The position numbers and the translations under genes are program-made. A stretch of 64,000 nt of DNA from assembly GCF_016616235.1 (NCBI RefSeq), contig NZ_CP067100.1, positions 2,229,001 through 2,293,000 on the forward strand, in the 5' to 3' direction. The stretch is from Bradyrhizobium diazoefficiens (GTDB lineage: Bacteria > Pseudomonadota > Alphaproteobacteria > Rhizobiales > Xanthobacteraceae). Below the pieces are notes generated by a model, which saw only the letters and a list, made by a program, of their open reading frames with translations, did no database searches and was not told the DNA's origin. Shown piece after piece: positions 37,991-46,491 of this stretch; position 1 is the stretch's first letter; each line of letters begins with the position of its first letter.

Positions 37991-39064
37991 TCACACATTC
38001 GACCCGTGGATCGCGTCGATCACGGCGTCGGTGACCTCCTTCGTCGTCGCCTTGCCGCCGACATCGGGCGTGAGCACGCCGGCGGCGCAGACGCGCTCGA
38101 CGGCAGCCATCAGCCGTGATGCCGCATCCTTCTCGCCAAGATGCTCGAGCATCTGCGCGCCGGTCCAGAAGGTCGCGACCGGGTTGGCGATGCCCTTGCC
38201 GGTGATGTCGAAGGCCGAGCCGTGGATCGGCTCGAACATCGAGGGGAAGCGACGCTGCGGATCGATGTTGCCGGTCGGCGCCACGCCGAGGCTGCCGGCG
38301 AGCGCGCCGGCGAGGTCGGAGAGGATGTCGGCGTGGAGGTTGGTCGCCACGATGGTATCGAGGCTTTTCGGATGCAGCGTCATGCGCACCGTCATGGCGT
38401 CGACCAGCATCTTGTCCCAGCTCACGTCGGGGAATTCGGTCGCGACTTCGGCTGCGATCTCGTCCCACATCACCATGCCGTGGCGCTGCGCGTTCGACTT
38501 GGTGACGACGGTCAGGAATTTGCGCGGCCGCGACTGCGCGAGCTGGAATGCGTACCGCATGATGCGGGTGACGCCGACGCGGGTGAACACCGCGACCTCG
38601 GTGCCGACCTCTTCCGGCAGGCCCTTGTGCGCACGGCCGCCCATGCCGGCATATTCGCCTTCCGAATTCTCGCGCACGATCACCCAGTCGAGATCGCCGA
38701 CGCCGACATTGCGCAGCGGCGAGGCGACGCCCGGCAGGATCTTGGTCGGGCGCACATTGGCGTATTGGTCAAAGCCCTGGCAGATCGGCAGGCGCAGACC
38801 CCACAGCGTGATGTGGTCGGGCACGTCAGGAGCGCCGACGGCGCCGAAATAGATCGCGTCGAACTTCTTCAGCTCAGTGAGGCCGTCGGCCGGCATCATC
38901 ACGCCATGCTTCTTGTAATAGTCCGAGCCCCAGTCGAACGTCTTGACGTTGAAGGCGAGGTCGCCGCTGCGTTTTGCCAGCGCCTCCAGCACGCGCACAC
39001 CGGCGGAGATCACCTCGGGGCCGATGCCGTCGGCGGGAATGGCTGCGATCGAGTGCGTGCGCAT
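37991..39064 (-). CDS. ttuC: tartrate dehydrogenase/decarboxylase (isopropylmalate-dehydrogenase family)
   Basis: NAD-dependent beta-decarboxylating dehydrogenase acting on tartrate or D-malate, 357 residues. Motifs include IPADGIGPEVISAG at the N-terminus, the substrate-loop region LRLPICQGFDQYANVRP and VRENSEGEYAGMGG, the metal-site segment DAMTVRMTLHPKSLD with SDLAGALAGSLG, and GSAFDITGKGIANP. LPICQGFD rather than the LeuB pattern points to the TtuC/DmlA subgroup. The frame is open upstream to 39856, but homology starts at the ATG at 39064. It is 20 bp behind the MFS gene and likely cotranscribed with it. Confidence 0.88.
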   Translation of the reverse strand: MRTHSIAAIPADGIGPEVISAGVRVLEALAKRSGDLAFNVKTFDWGSDYYKKHGVMMPADGLTELKKFDAIYFGAVGAPDVPDHITLWGLRLPICQGFDQYANVRPTKILPGVASPLRNVGVGDLDWVIVRENSEGEYAGMGGRAHKGLPEEVGTEVAVFTRVGVTRIMRYAFQLAQSRPRKFLTVVTKSNAQRHGMVMWDEIAAEVATEFPDVSWDKMLVDAMTVRMTLHPKSLDTIVATNLHADILSDLAGALAGSLGVAPTGNIDPQRRFPSMFEPIHGSAFDITGKGIANPVATFWTGAQMLEHLGEKDAASRLMAAVERVCAAGVLTPDVGGKATTKEVTDAVIDAIHGSNV

Positions 39065-39084
39065 GAAAGGCTCCGTTTGCGAGA

Positions 39085-40395
39085 TCAGTGGGATTGCGGG
39101 ACGGGTTCGGCGGGCGCGGTCTGCGCGCGCGACAATAGCAGGGTCAGGACCGCCGAGAGAACGAGCAGGCCGCTGACGAAATAGAGACCGCCGACGAAGC
39201 TGCCGGTCTGGTCCTTGATCCAGCCGATCACGGCAGGACCGACGAAGCCGCCGAGATTGCCGATCGAGTTGATGGAGGCGATACCGGCGGCAGCAGCGGG
39301 GCCGGACAGGAACAGCGTCGGCATGCTCCACAGCGGTGGCTTTGCGGAGGAGATGCCGATGTTGACCAGCGTCAGCGCGACCAGCACGGCGACGACGCCG
39401 GCCGCTAGGCCTGCATAGGCGAGACCTGCGGCAGCGATCAGGCAGGCCCATACGACGTGCCAGGTGCGCTCGCCGCTGCGGTCCGAATGCCGCGCCCACA
39501 GGATCATGGCGACGACGGCGGCGGTCGCCGGAAGCGCATTGAGGAAGCCGACCTGGAGCGAGGACAGGCCGAACTGCTTGATGATCTGCGGTGCCCAGAC
39601 GCCGAGCGTGTAGAGGCCGGCCGAGGTGCCGAAATAGATCAGCGCCAGCGCCAGCACGCGTGGATCGGCGAGCCCGCGCCAGATGCTGTGGCTCGCGGTT
39701 GCGGCCTTGCTGGTGGTCTCTGCGTTCATGGCCTCGACCAGCCAGCGACGTTCGTCCTCTGCAAGCCATTTTGCCTTCTCGGGACGATCGGTCAGAAAGC
39801 CCAGCACGACGAAGCCGAGCAGTACGGCGGGCAGCGCTTCGAGCACGAACAACCATTGCCAGCCCTTGAAGCCGAGCAGGCCGTCCATCTCCAGCAGTGC
39901 GCCCGAGACCGGCGAGCCCAGCACGGTCGAGAGCGGCGCGGCCGCCATGAACAATGCGGTCACCGCGGCGCGCTGGCGCGCCGGGAACCAGTAGGAGAGA
40001 TAGAGGATGATGCCGGGGAAAAAGCCGGCTTCGGCGACGCCGAGCAGAAAGCGCAGGATGTAGAAGCTGGTCGCGCCCTGCACGAACGCCATCGCGGCGG
40101 AGACAAGGCCCCAGGTGATCATCACCCGCGCGATCCAGATCCGTGCGCCGATCTTGTGCAGGATGATGTTGGAGGGCACCTCGAACAGGAAATAGCCCCA
40201 GAAGAAGATGCCGGCGCCGAAGCCATAGACCGCGGGCGAGAGGCCGATGTCCTTGTTCATCGTCAGCGAGGCGAAGCCGATATTGACGCGGTCGATGAAG
40301 GCCACGAAGTAGAGCAGCATGATGAAGGGAACGATGCGCCAGGTGATCTTGCGCAGCACGCGCGTCTCAATCTCGCTCGCCACCCTGGCCTCCAT
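39085..40395 (-). CDS. MFS transporter of the anion:cation symporter group (tartrate transporter-like)
   Basis: Twelve-helix inner-membrane carrier of 436 residues. The N-terminus MLLYFVAFIDRVNIGFASL and the block FFWGYFLFEVPSNIILHKIGAR are characteristic of the ACS family that carries tartrate, phthalate or similar organic acids. GVAEAGFFPGIILYLSYWFP is the family motif between helices 4 and 5. It lies directly upstream of the tartrate dehydrogenase gene and divergent from a LysR gene with a LysR-type site between them, so uptake of tartrate or a related diacid is the best guess. Confidence 0.88.
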   Translation of the reverse strand: MEARVASEIETRVLRKITWRIVPFIMLLYFVAFIDRVNIGFASLTMNKDIGLSPAVYGFGAGIFFWGYFLFEVPSNIILHKIGARIWIARVMITWGLVSAAMAFVQGATSFYILRFLLGVAEAGFFPGIILYLSYWFPARQRAAVTALFMAAAPLSTVLGSPVSGALLEMDGLLGFKGWQWLFVLEALPAVLLGFVVLGFLTDRPEKAKWLAEDERRWLVEAMNAETTSKAATASHSIWRGLADPRVLALALIYFGTSAGLYTLGVWAPQIIKQFGLSSLQVGFLNALPATAAVVAMILWARHSDRSGERTWHVVWACLIAAAGLAYAGLAAGVVAVLVALTLVNIGISSAKPPLWSMPTLFLSGPAAAAGIASINSIGNLGGFVGPAVIGWIKDQTGSFVGGLYFVSGLLVLSAVLTLLLSRAQTAPAEPVPQSH

Positions 40396-40493
40396 AAATT
40401 CCGGTTTGTTGTTGTGTCGGCGGCCCCCCCCAAGAGATCGAAGCCGACAGCAAGCCTAGGCGGAGGCGGGAGGCATACTCAATTGGCGCTGGT

Positions 40494-40514
40494 TTATACA
40501 AAAAAATGATATAA
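40494..40514. promoter_or_regulatory. LysR-type operator, TTATA-N11-TATAA
   Basis: A perfect inverted repeat TTATA (40494-40498), 11-base spacer, TATAA (40510-40514). It satisfies the T-N11-A rule for LysR-type regulators and lies 30 bases before the LysR start in the 149-bp gap to the MFS gene. It is the natural binding site for the divergently encoded regulator. Confidence 0.75.
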
Positions 40515-40544
40515 TCCTGGGCTGGCGGGACGAGAGGATCGTGA

Positions 40545-41462
40545 ATGGAATTGCATCAGTTGCGATGCTTCGTGGCGGCGGCCGAGCAATTGCATTTCGG
40601 CCATGCGGCGCAGCAGCTGCAAATGCTGCCTTCGGCGCTCGGGCGCCAGATCCGGTTGCTGGAGGACGATCTGGGCACGCGGCTGTTCGCGCGCACGACG
40701 CGCGCCGTGTCCCTTACCGAGGACGGCACCACGCTGCTCCGCGATGCCCGTGCCATCCTCGCCAAGGTCGAGGCGGTCGAGAAAACCTTGCGCAACGGCT
40801 CGCGTGCAGGCGCCGCCCGGCGGCTCCGGGTCGGCGCCATCGACAGTGCGGCAGCGGGCCTGTTGCCGCCGCTGCTGCGCGATTTCCGCGCCAGGCATCC
40901 CGACATCGCGGTGCAGCTCCTCGAGGACAAGACCGTCCGGCTGCTGCCGAAGATTTTGACCGGCGCGCTCGATCTGGCCTTCGTCCGGCCGCCTGACCGC
41001 ATGGACAAGCGGCTCGAATTCCGCGATCTGCTCCAGGAGACCGCGATCGTGGCGTTCCCGCAGCGGCATGCGCTGGCCGCGCGCAAGTCGATCGCGCTGG
41101 CGGATATCGCCGGCGAAGCGATGCTGGTCCCGGATCGCCGCTCGCGGCCGCACAGCCACGACCTCACCATCAAACTGTTCGAACAGGCCGGCCTGACGCC
41201 GCGCATCGTGCAGGTCGCCGACGAGAAGCAGACCATCATCAACCTGGTGGCAACGAAGCTCGGGGTTGCCATCGTGCCGCGCTGGACCACGCGAATGGCA
41301 GCCACTGGTGTGCGCTTCGTGCCGCTGCGGCCAAAGCAGAGCGGCCCGGTCGGTCGCCTGCCACTGGCCGCCGCCTGGCTGCGCGGCTCGCGCGATCCGA
41401 GCCGTGATGCCATGCTGGCGGTGCTGGAGGCGCGCCTGCGCAGCTATGCGCGGGAGGCGTGA
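40545..41462 (+). CDS. LysR-family transcriptional regulator
   Basis: A 305-residue LTTR. The winged helix-turn-helix is at the N-terminus (MELHQLRCFVAAAEQLHFGH, then LPSALGRQIRLLEDDLGTRLF), followed by the usual effector domain with LLPPLLRDFRARHPDIAVQL. It is divergent from the organic-acid transporter and tartrate dehydrogenase operon and very likely activates it in response to the substrate, acting at the 40494-40514 site and repressing itself. The aspartate-dehydrogenase-like gene follows 37 bp later on the same strand. Confidence 0.92.
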   Translation: MELHQLRCFVAAAEQLHFGHAAQQLQMLPSALGRQIRLLEDDLGTRLFARTTRAVSLTEDGTTLLRDARAILAKVEAVEKTLRNGSRAGAARRLRVGAIDSAAAGLLPPLLRDFRARHPDIAVQLLEDKTVRLLPKILTGALDLAFVRPPDRMDKRLEFRDLLQETAIVAFPQRHALAARKSIALADIAGEAMLVPDRRSRPHSHDLTIKLFEQAGLTPRIVQVADEKQTIINLVATKLGVAIVPRWTTRMAATGVRFVPLRPKQSGPVGRLPLAAAWLRGSRDPSRDAMLAVLEARLRSYAREA

Positions 41463-41499
41463 GCGGTTATGACCTAAGCTCGGATGAGAGGTGAGCGGG

Positions 41500-42324
41500 A
41501 TGACTGAACAAAAAGTTTCGAACGAGTTGCGCGTTGCCATTGCGGGCCTTGGCTCGATCGGCAGCAAGATCGCGACCGCGCTCGATCAGGGCATCGAGGG
41601 GCTGGCGCTTTCTGCCGTTGCTGTCCGCGATCCCGCCAAGCATCAAACTTTCCTGAGCGGCCTGAGCCGCCCGCCGCAAATCATGCCGATCGACCGGCTC
41701 GGCGAGGCCGCCGACATCGTGGTCGAGTGCGCGCCGAGCAGCCAGTTGCGCGCGATCGTCGAGCCCGCGGTGAAGCGCGGCAAGGCCGCGGTCGTGGTCA
41801 GCGTCGGCGGGCTGCTCGATAATTTCGATCTGGTCGATCTCGCCCGCGCCCATGGCGGGCGCATCCTGGTGCCGACCGGCGCGCTGATCGGGCTCGACGC
41901 CGTCAACGCCGCCGCAATCGGCACCATTCATTCGGTGAAGATGGTGACGCGCAAGCCGGTCGACGGGCTGCAGGGCGCGCCGTTCATTGTCGAGAACAAG
42001 ATCGACATCGACAATCTGCGCGAGCCGCTAAAACTGTTCGAGGGTAGCGCGCGTGAAGCCGCGAAAGGCTTTCCGGCCAATCTCAACGTCGCGGTGGCGC
42101 TGTCGCTCGCGGGCGTCGGACCGGATCGCACCTCCGTGCAGATCTGGGCCGACCCGAGCGTGACGCGCAACGTTCACCGCATCGAGGTCGAGGCGGACTC
42201 CGCGCGCTTTTCGATGTCGATCGAGAACATCCCGTCCGAAAATCCCAAGACGGGCCTGATCACCGCACTGTCCGTGATCGCGCTGTTGCGCAAGCAGCGC
42301 GCCACGTTGTGTGTGGGGACGTAG
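41500..42324 (+). CDS. L-aspartate dehydrogenase-like protein (NadX family)
   Basis: NAD(P)-binding oxidoreductase of 274 residues. The Rossmann motif is VAIAGLGSIGSKIATAL (about 13-29) and the DUF108 C-terminal part reads KGFPANLNVAVALSLAG and WADPSVTRNVHRIEVEA. TGALIGLDAVNAA is the conserved central block. NadX enzymes convert aspartate to iminoaspartate for NAD synthesis, or run the reverse amination. No nadA/C genes are nearby, so a catabolic role with the adjacent organic-acid operon is possible. GTG at 41491 is rejected in favour of the ATG at 41500, which has GAGAGG eight bases upstream. Confidence 0.85.
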   Translation: MTEQKVSNELRVAIAGLGSIGSKIATALDQGIEGLALSAVAVRDPAKHQTFLSGLSRPPQIMPIDRLGEAADIVVECAPSSQLRAIVEPAVKRGKAAVVVSVGGLLDNFDLVDLARAHGGRILVPTGALIGLDAVNAAAIGTIHSVKMVTRKPVDGLQGAPFIVENKIDIDNLREPLKLFEGSAREAAKGFPANLNVAVALSLAGVGPDRTSVQIWADPSVTRNVHRIEVEADSARFSMSIENIPSENPKTGLITALSVIALLRKQRATLCVGT

Positions 42325-42327
42325 TTC

Positions 42328-43632
42328 TTAGGCCCCCGTCACGCGCCAGATCACATTGCCCACGTCGTCGGCCATCAGCAGCGACGTCTTGTCGGGGCCG
42401 ATCACGACGCCGACCGGGCGGCCGTAGGATTCCTTCTCGTCGGGCGCGAGGAAGCCCGACAGGATGTCGCGCGCCGGACCGGACGGCTTGCCGTTCTCGA
42501 ACGGAACGAACACCAGCTTGTAGCCGGACAGCTTGCTGCGATTCCACGAGCCGTGCTGGCCGATCGCCATGCCGTCGGGAAAGCCGGGCAGGGTGCCGGC
42601 AGGCATCCAGCACAGGCCGAGCGAAGCGGTGTGGCCGCCGAGCGCGTAGTCGGGTGTCAGCGCCTTGGCGACCATCGCGGGGTCCTGCGGCACGCGGTCG
42701 TCCACCGTCTTGCCCCAGTAGCAATAGGGCCAGCCGTAGAAGCCGCCGTCGCGCACCGAGGTGAGATAGTCCGGCGGCGTCTCGTCGCCGAGTCCGTCGC
42801 GCTCGTTGACGACGGTCCAGAGCACGCCGGTCGTCGGCTCCCAGGCAAGGCCAACGGGATTGCGCAGCCCGGCGCCGAAGATGCGATGCGTGCCGGCGGC
42901 GAGATCGAGCTCGTAGACCGCGGCGCGGCCTTCCTCGACCTCCATGCCCATCTCGGCGATGTTGCTGAGCGAGCCGACGCCGGCATACAGTTTTTTGCCG
43001 TCGGGGCTGGCCAGAAGACTGCGGGTCCAGTGCCCGCCCGGCTTGAATGTCGTGAGCCGCTTGCCCGGCGCGGTGATGCGGTCGGCATTGGCGACGTAGG
43101 GAAACGCCATCACGCCGTCGGTATTGCCGACGTAGAACGTGTCGCCGACCAGCGCCATGCCGAACGGCTGGTTGAGGTTCTCCATGAAGGCGCCGCGAAC
43201 TTCGGCAACGCCGTCGCCATCCTTGTCGCGCAGCAGCGTGATCCGGTTGGCGGACACGCCGAGCGCCGCGGCGCGGCGCATCGTCGCCTGCATCGCGTAG
43301 TGAAACACGGTGCGCGGGGGACCTGCGACCTGGGTCGCTTCCGCGATCAGCACGTCGCCATTGGGCAGCACCTCGATCCAGCGTGGATGATCGAGGCCGG
43401 TCGCGAATGCATTCACCTTGAGCCCGGGCGCCGCGGTCGGCTTCTGCCCTTCGCTCCAGCCGCGCGCGGTCGGCATCTTCAAGGTCGGGATCGCGCCTTG
43501 CGGCTTCGCTTGCGGGATGGCCGGGGTCTGGCCCCAGGCCGGTGCGGGCTCGGTGCCTGACAGTTTTCGCCATTGCAGCGCGATGCCGCCGAGGAACGCG
43601 ACGAACTGCGCGAAGATGCTGGAAAAGGTCAT
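42328..43632 (-). CDS. sorbosone dehydrogenase-like PQQ-type beta-propeller protein
   Basis: A 434-residue exported protein with an N-terminal hydrophobic anchor (FAQFVAFLGGIALQW). The soluble glucose/sorbosone dehydrogenase signature parts are GLDHPRWIEVLPNGDVLIAE, then NLNQPFGMALVGDTFYVGNT, GLRNPVGLAWEPTTGVLW and WNRSKLSGYKLVF. The family uses pyrroloquinoline quinone and oxidises sugars or their aldehydes in the periplasm. The frame opens at 43662; 43632 is chosen with GGGGGCG upstream. It is convergent with the NadX-like gene, only three bases between stops. Confidence 0.85.
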   Translation of the reverse strand: MTFSSIFAQFVAFLGGIALQWRKLSGTEPAPAWGQTPAIPQAKPQGAIPTLKMPTARGWSEGQKPTAAPGLKVNAFATGLDHPRWIEVLPNGDVLIAEATQVAGPPRTVFHYAMQATMRRAAALGVSANRITLLRDKDGDGVAEVRGAFMENLNQPFGMALVGDTFYVGNTDGVMAFPYVANADRITAPGKRLTTFKPGGHWTRSLLASPDGKKLYAGVGSLSNIAEMGMEVEEGRAAVYELDLAAGTHRIFGAGLRNPVGLAWEPTTGVLWTVVNERDGLGDETPPDYLTSVRDGGFYGWPYCYWGKTVDDRVPQDPAMVAKALTPDYALGGHTASLGLCWMPAGTLPGFPDGMAIGQHGSWNRSKLSGYKLVFVPFENGKPSGPARDILSGFLAPDEKESYGRPVGVVIGPDKTSLLMADDVGNVIWRVTGA

Positions 43633-43751
43633 GACACGCCCCCGGTTTGCGCGCGCATCCAACTGGCTGACGAGGCGGACGTCAACCTGTGCGGTGCACG
43701 GCGAGGGTCTATTCCGCTGGAATGGCAGCCGGCCAAAATTGCATGGAGAGG

Positions 43752-43961
43752 TCAGCGGCCGATCTGCCGCTCCAGACGCCGCGCCGCGCGAAAATCATCG
43801 AGGTGATGGACGTTCGGCGCGAGCGCAGCTTCCCTCGAGAGCAGATGATACACCCGCGCCACGGTGCGCTGTTTTTGCTTGGATCGTCCCGGCGGCAGCG
43901 CCCGCGCCTTGCGCACGGCGGCGATCGCGTGTTCGCGGAAATAATCGTAGGCGTCGGACAT
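43752..43961 (-). CDS. small basic hypothetical protein (69 aa)
   Basis: Function unknown. It starts MSDAYDYFREHAIAAVRKA and is rich in Arg and Lys, with HLLSREAALAPNVHHLDDF in the second half. No signal or membrane segment is seen, and the protein is probably helical. The upstream frame reaches 44075, but the ATG at 43961 gives the natural small protein; its ribosome site is weak. It lies between the ICMT-like gene and the sorbosone-dehydrogenase-like gene on the same strand. Confidence 0.55.
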   Translation of the reverse strand: MSDAYDYFREHAIAAVRKARALPPGRSKQKQRTVARVYHLLSREAALAPNVHHLDDFRAARRLERQIGR

Positions 43962-44085
43962 GCTCGATGCTCTGCGGTCAATTGCAGGTATCGGAGCGTA
44001 ACGGACGAGCGGAGGGGCGGTTCCTTGGCCGAATGTTCCGAGCCGCGCCCATGTCTCACCGTCATCCGCGCGCAATGGCGAGGAA

Positions 44086-44712
44086 TCACCGCGGCGACAG
44101 GAACGGAATGATCATCGGCACGCGGCGGCAATAGGCGCCGTAGGCGTCCTCGCCGAGCTCCTTGGACAGGAACACCTCTTCCATCCGACCCTTCTGCCAC
44201 ATGCCGAGCGAGATCAGGATGGCGCCGAGGATCGCGCTGACCGTGCCGACCGCGATGCCGGTCGCCAGCATGCCCGCGATCAGGCCGGTGTAGATCGGAT
44301 GACGCACGATGCCGTACGGGCCGGTGTCGACGACGCGGTGGTCTTCCTTGTGGGTGATGGTGTTCGACCAGAACTTGCCGAGATGCAGCCGGCCCCACCA
44401 GGTGAAGGAGATTCCGGCGAGCACGATCAGCGCGACGATGTAGACGCCGGTATTGCTGAACACCCAGAGCGGCTTCTCGCCGAGCACTTCCGCGGTCCAC
44501 GGCGTGAACAGGATGCCGCCGACCAGGATCGGGATGCGGTAGCGGCCGGACTCCAGCGTCAGCACCTGCTTCTGGGTGCGGCCCTGCCAGAACGAGGCAC
44601 CGACCCAGCTGGCGAGCCAGGCGAGCCAGATCAGGGCGAGCAGTTGCGTCGGCCAGGTGGTGGTCCAGCCGCCCCAGGCGACAGAGAGAAGCTTGCTGAA
44701 ATCGAAGGACAT
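44086..44712 (-). CDS. isoprenylcysteine carboxyl methyltransferase-like membrane protein
   Basis: A 208-residue inner-membrane protein with about five helices. The conserved C-terminal core is TGPYGIVRHPIYTGLIAG, followed by EEVFLSKELGEDAYGAYCRRV, matching the ICMT/PEMT-like SAM-dependent methyltransferase family. Bacterial members methylate lipids or isoprenoid or other membrane substrates and not prenylated proteins. It is the last gene of a tight three-gene unit (27 bp after the epimerase). The substrate is not known. Confidence 0.82.
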   Translation of the reverse strand: MSFDFSKLLSVAWGGWTTTWPTQLLALIWLAWLASWVGASFWQGRTQKQVLTLESGRYRIPILVGGILFTPWTAEVLGEKPLWVFSNTGVYIVALIVLAGISFTWWGRLHLGKFWSNTITHKEDHRVVDTGPYGIVRHPIYTGLIAGMLATGIAVGTVSAILGAILISLGMWQKGRMEEVFLSKELGEDAYGAYCRRVPMIIPFLSPR

Positions 44713-44739
44713 GAAGGTTCTTTGCGTTAGGCGGCGGCT

Positions 44740-45771
44740 TCAGCCCGCGCGCGAGGACAGCGCGTGATGCTCGATGGCGCCGGAGGGCTGCGCGCCGCCA
44801 CGGGCGAGCAGATGGGTGATGGTTTCGCGCAGCACCGGCTCGATCGGGCGCGGCGAATAGCCGAGCTCATTGCGGGCCTTGCCGATCGAAAGATCGCTCG
44901 CGGCGAGTGCGATGCGCACGCCCTCCGCGGTGCCGTTGGGCGGCCGGCGCGTGACGTGATCGGAGATGTATTCGAGCATGATTGCGGAGAGCTCGGCGAT
45001 CCTGCCGGGTACGACGACCGGAAACTGCCGGCGGCCGCTCATCGCCGACATCATCCGCAGGATGCGGCCGAGCGGGACGCAGTCGCCGCCGAGGATATAG
45101 CGCTGGCCGATGCGGCCGCGCTCCATGGTCAGCACGAGCCCCATCGCGACGTCGCGGACGTCGACCAGGTTGACCAGGAAGTTGAGATGCGGCTGCACCT
45201 TCTTCTGGAGGAAGTACCAGAGCATCGCGGTCGGCGGCGTCAGATTGTGGTCGGCAGCGCCAATCGGCATGGTCGGCGTGCCGATGACGACCGGAAAGCC
45301 GCTGGCTGCAGCCTTCGCGGCGTGATATTCGGCCAGCGCCTTCGACCGCGTATAGGCGCCGGGCATCGCATCGGCCGGCTGCAGCGCCTCTTCGGCGGCG
45401 ACGCCGTTGAGATTGGAATAGGGGAACAGGATCGATTCCGTCGAGCAATGCAGAAAGCGCGAGACGCCGCGCTTCATTGCGGCGGCGAGCACCACCTCCG
45501 TGCCTCGGCAATTGACATCGTGAAAGTCTTGCTTGTTGGCGACCCACATGCCGGGCAGGCCGGCGAGGTGATAGACCTGATCAGCGCCCGCAACGGCAGC
45601 ATCGACCGCGGCGCCGTCCAGCACCGAGCCATGGACATGTTCGACGTCCGCATTCGCAGCAGCCGGCGGGCGGACATCGAGCACACGTACCCGCTGCCCA
45701 CGGGCGCGGAGCGCTTCGACGAGATGATGTCCGATGAAGCCGCTGCCACCGGTAACCAGGACGAGAGCCAT
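44740..45771 (-). CDS. NAD-dependent epimerase/dehydratase (extended SDR)
   Basis: A 343-residue short-chain dehydrogenase of the extended type. The NAD-binding motif is VLVTGGSGFIGHHLVEAL (3-20), the active-site pair is in GAYTRSKALAEYHAAK (YxxxK), and HCSTESILFPYSN precedes it. The later blocks VNLVDVRDVAMG and QRYILGGD fit the sterol/hopanoid or dihydroflavonol-type epimerase group. The frame runs on to 46263, but that part is out of register with the Mpo1 gene and not homologous. It sits between the Mpo1-like and ICMT-like genes with 27-29 bp gaps. Confidence 0.85.
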   Translation of the reverse strand: MALVLVTGGSGFIGHHLVEALRARGQRVRVLDVRPPAAANADVEHVHGSVLDGAAVDAAVAGADQVYHLAGLPGMWVANKQDFHDVNCRGTEVVLAAAMKRGVSRFLHCSTESILFPYSNLNGVAAEEALQPADAMPGAYTRSKALAEYHAAKAAASGFPVVIGTPTMPIGAADHNLTPPTAMLWYFLQKKVQPHLNFLVNLVDVRDVAMGLVLTMERGRIGQRYILGGDCVPLGRILRMMSAMSGRRQFPVVVPGRIAELSAIMLEYISDHVTRRPPNGTAEGVRIALAASDLSIGKARNELGYSPRPIEPVLRETITHLLARGGAQPSGAIEHHALSSRAG

Positions 45772-45800
45772 GAAGAGAGTTTGCTGTTCCGCTTCTGGAG

Positions 45801-46337
45801 CTATCGGGTTGAAAGGGAATTGGCCGGAAGAGGCGCCAGAATCGCGGCAAGGTCGCGACGGAAGCCCAATGCGATGAATAATTTTGCCATGACGAACATC
45901 GGTCCAAGCAGGAAATGCGCGGGGTGGTCGACCATCGAGGGCTGCCGTTCCTCGAACACCCGGTGGCCGACGATCTGGGCCGCGACGCCGAACCCGATCA
46001 GCACCGCGAAAATCGTCCACATCGCGAGGATGGAGACCTGATTGCCGATCGCGGTTGCGACCAAAACCAGCACGATCATCGTCGCGAAGATCCCAAGCCC
46101 GATTCCGGCGTCCAGCATCAGCCAGTAGACCAGCACCGGCAGTGCCAGAATCACGGCGAGGCTGATCTCGATCCCGAACACGGAGACATGCACGAGGGTC
46201 AGCGGCAGCACGGCGCCGGTGAACAGCAGGAGGATACCGACCACGTGCATCGCACAGTTCCAAGGATCGCGATGATATTCAACGTAATCGGCCAGTTGGC
46301 GTTGAAAATGGCCAGCCATCTCGGTCTCATGCAGCAT
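45801..46337 (-). CDS. Mpo1-like protein (DUF962), putative membrane fatty-acid dioxygenase
   Basis: A 178-residue protein with about four helices. The histidine motifs typical of the Mpo1/YGL010w family are present: VEYHRDPWNCAMHVVGI near residue 20 and IVGHRVFEERQPSMVDH near residue 125. Yeast Mpo1 is an Fe(II)-dependent dioxygenase that shortens 2-hydroxy fatty acids. The gene is the first of three co-oriented close genes, so a role in lipid alpha-oxidation or modification with the epimerase and methyltransferase is a working hypothesis. The start at 46337 is uncertain; 46319 is an alternative. Confidence 0.8.
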   Translation of the reverse strand: MLHETEMAGHFQRQLADYVEYHRDPWNCAMHVVGILLLFTGAVLPLTLVHVSVFGIEISLAVILALPVLVYWLMLDAGIGLGIFATMIVLVLVATAIGNQVSILAMWTIFAVLIGFGVAAQIVGHRVFEERQPSMVDHPAHFLLGPMFVMAKLFIALGFRRDLAAILAPLPANSLSTR

Positions 46338-46491
46338 GGGGTCTGGGAAGGTCGAAAAAGCCTATAGCACCGGATAGGGCAGTGCACAAACTGGCGCTAT
46401 TGTCGCGCAAGACCGGGCGGTCGCGCTGTGAGACAGGTCACAAAACGGACGAGACTTCAATGGGTTCCGTCAGGCGCCGAGGCGCGCATGC

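Noticed and set aside
39065..39856. N-terminal extension of the tartrate dehydrogenase frame
   Set aside because: The extension is antiframe to the MFS gene and not homologous; the family N-terminus starts at 39064.
40428..40436. C-run (GGCCCCCCCC) as a phase-variable tract
   Set aside because: It lies outside coding sequence and away from the LysR-type site; there is no evidence of slippage from one sequence.
45772..46263. N-terminal extension of the epimerase frame
   Set aside because: Overlaps the Mpo1-like gene in another frame; the SDR motif starts at the ATG at 45771.
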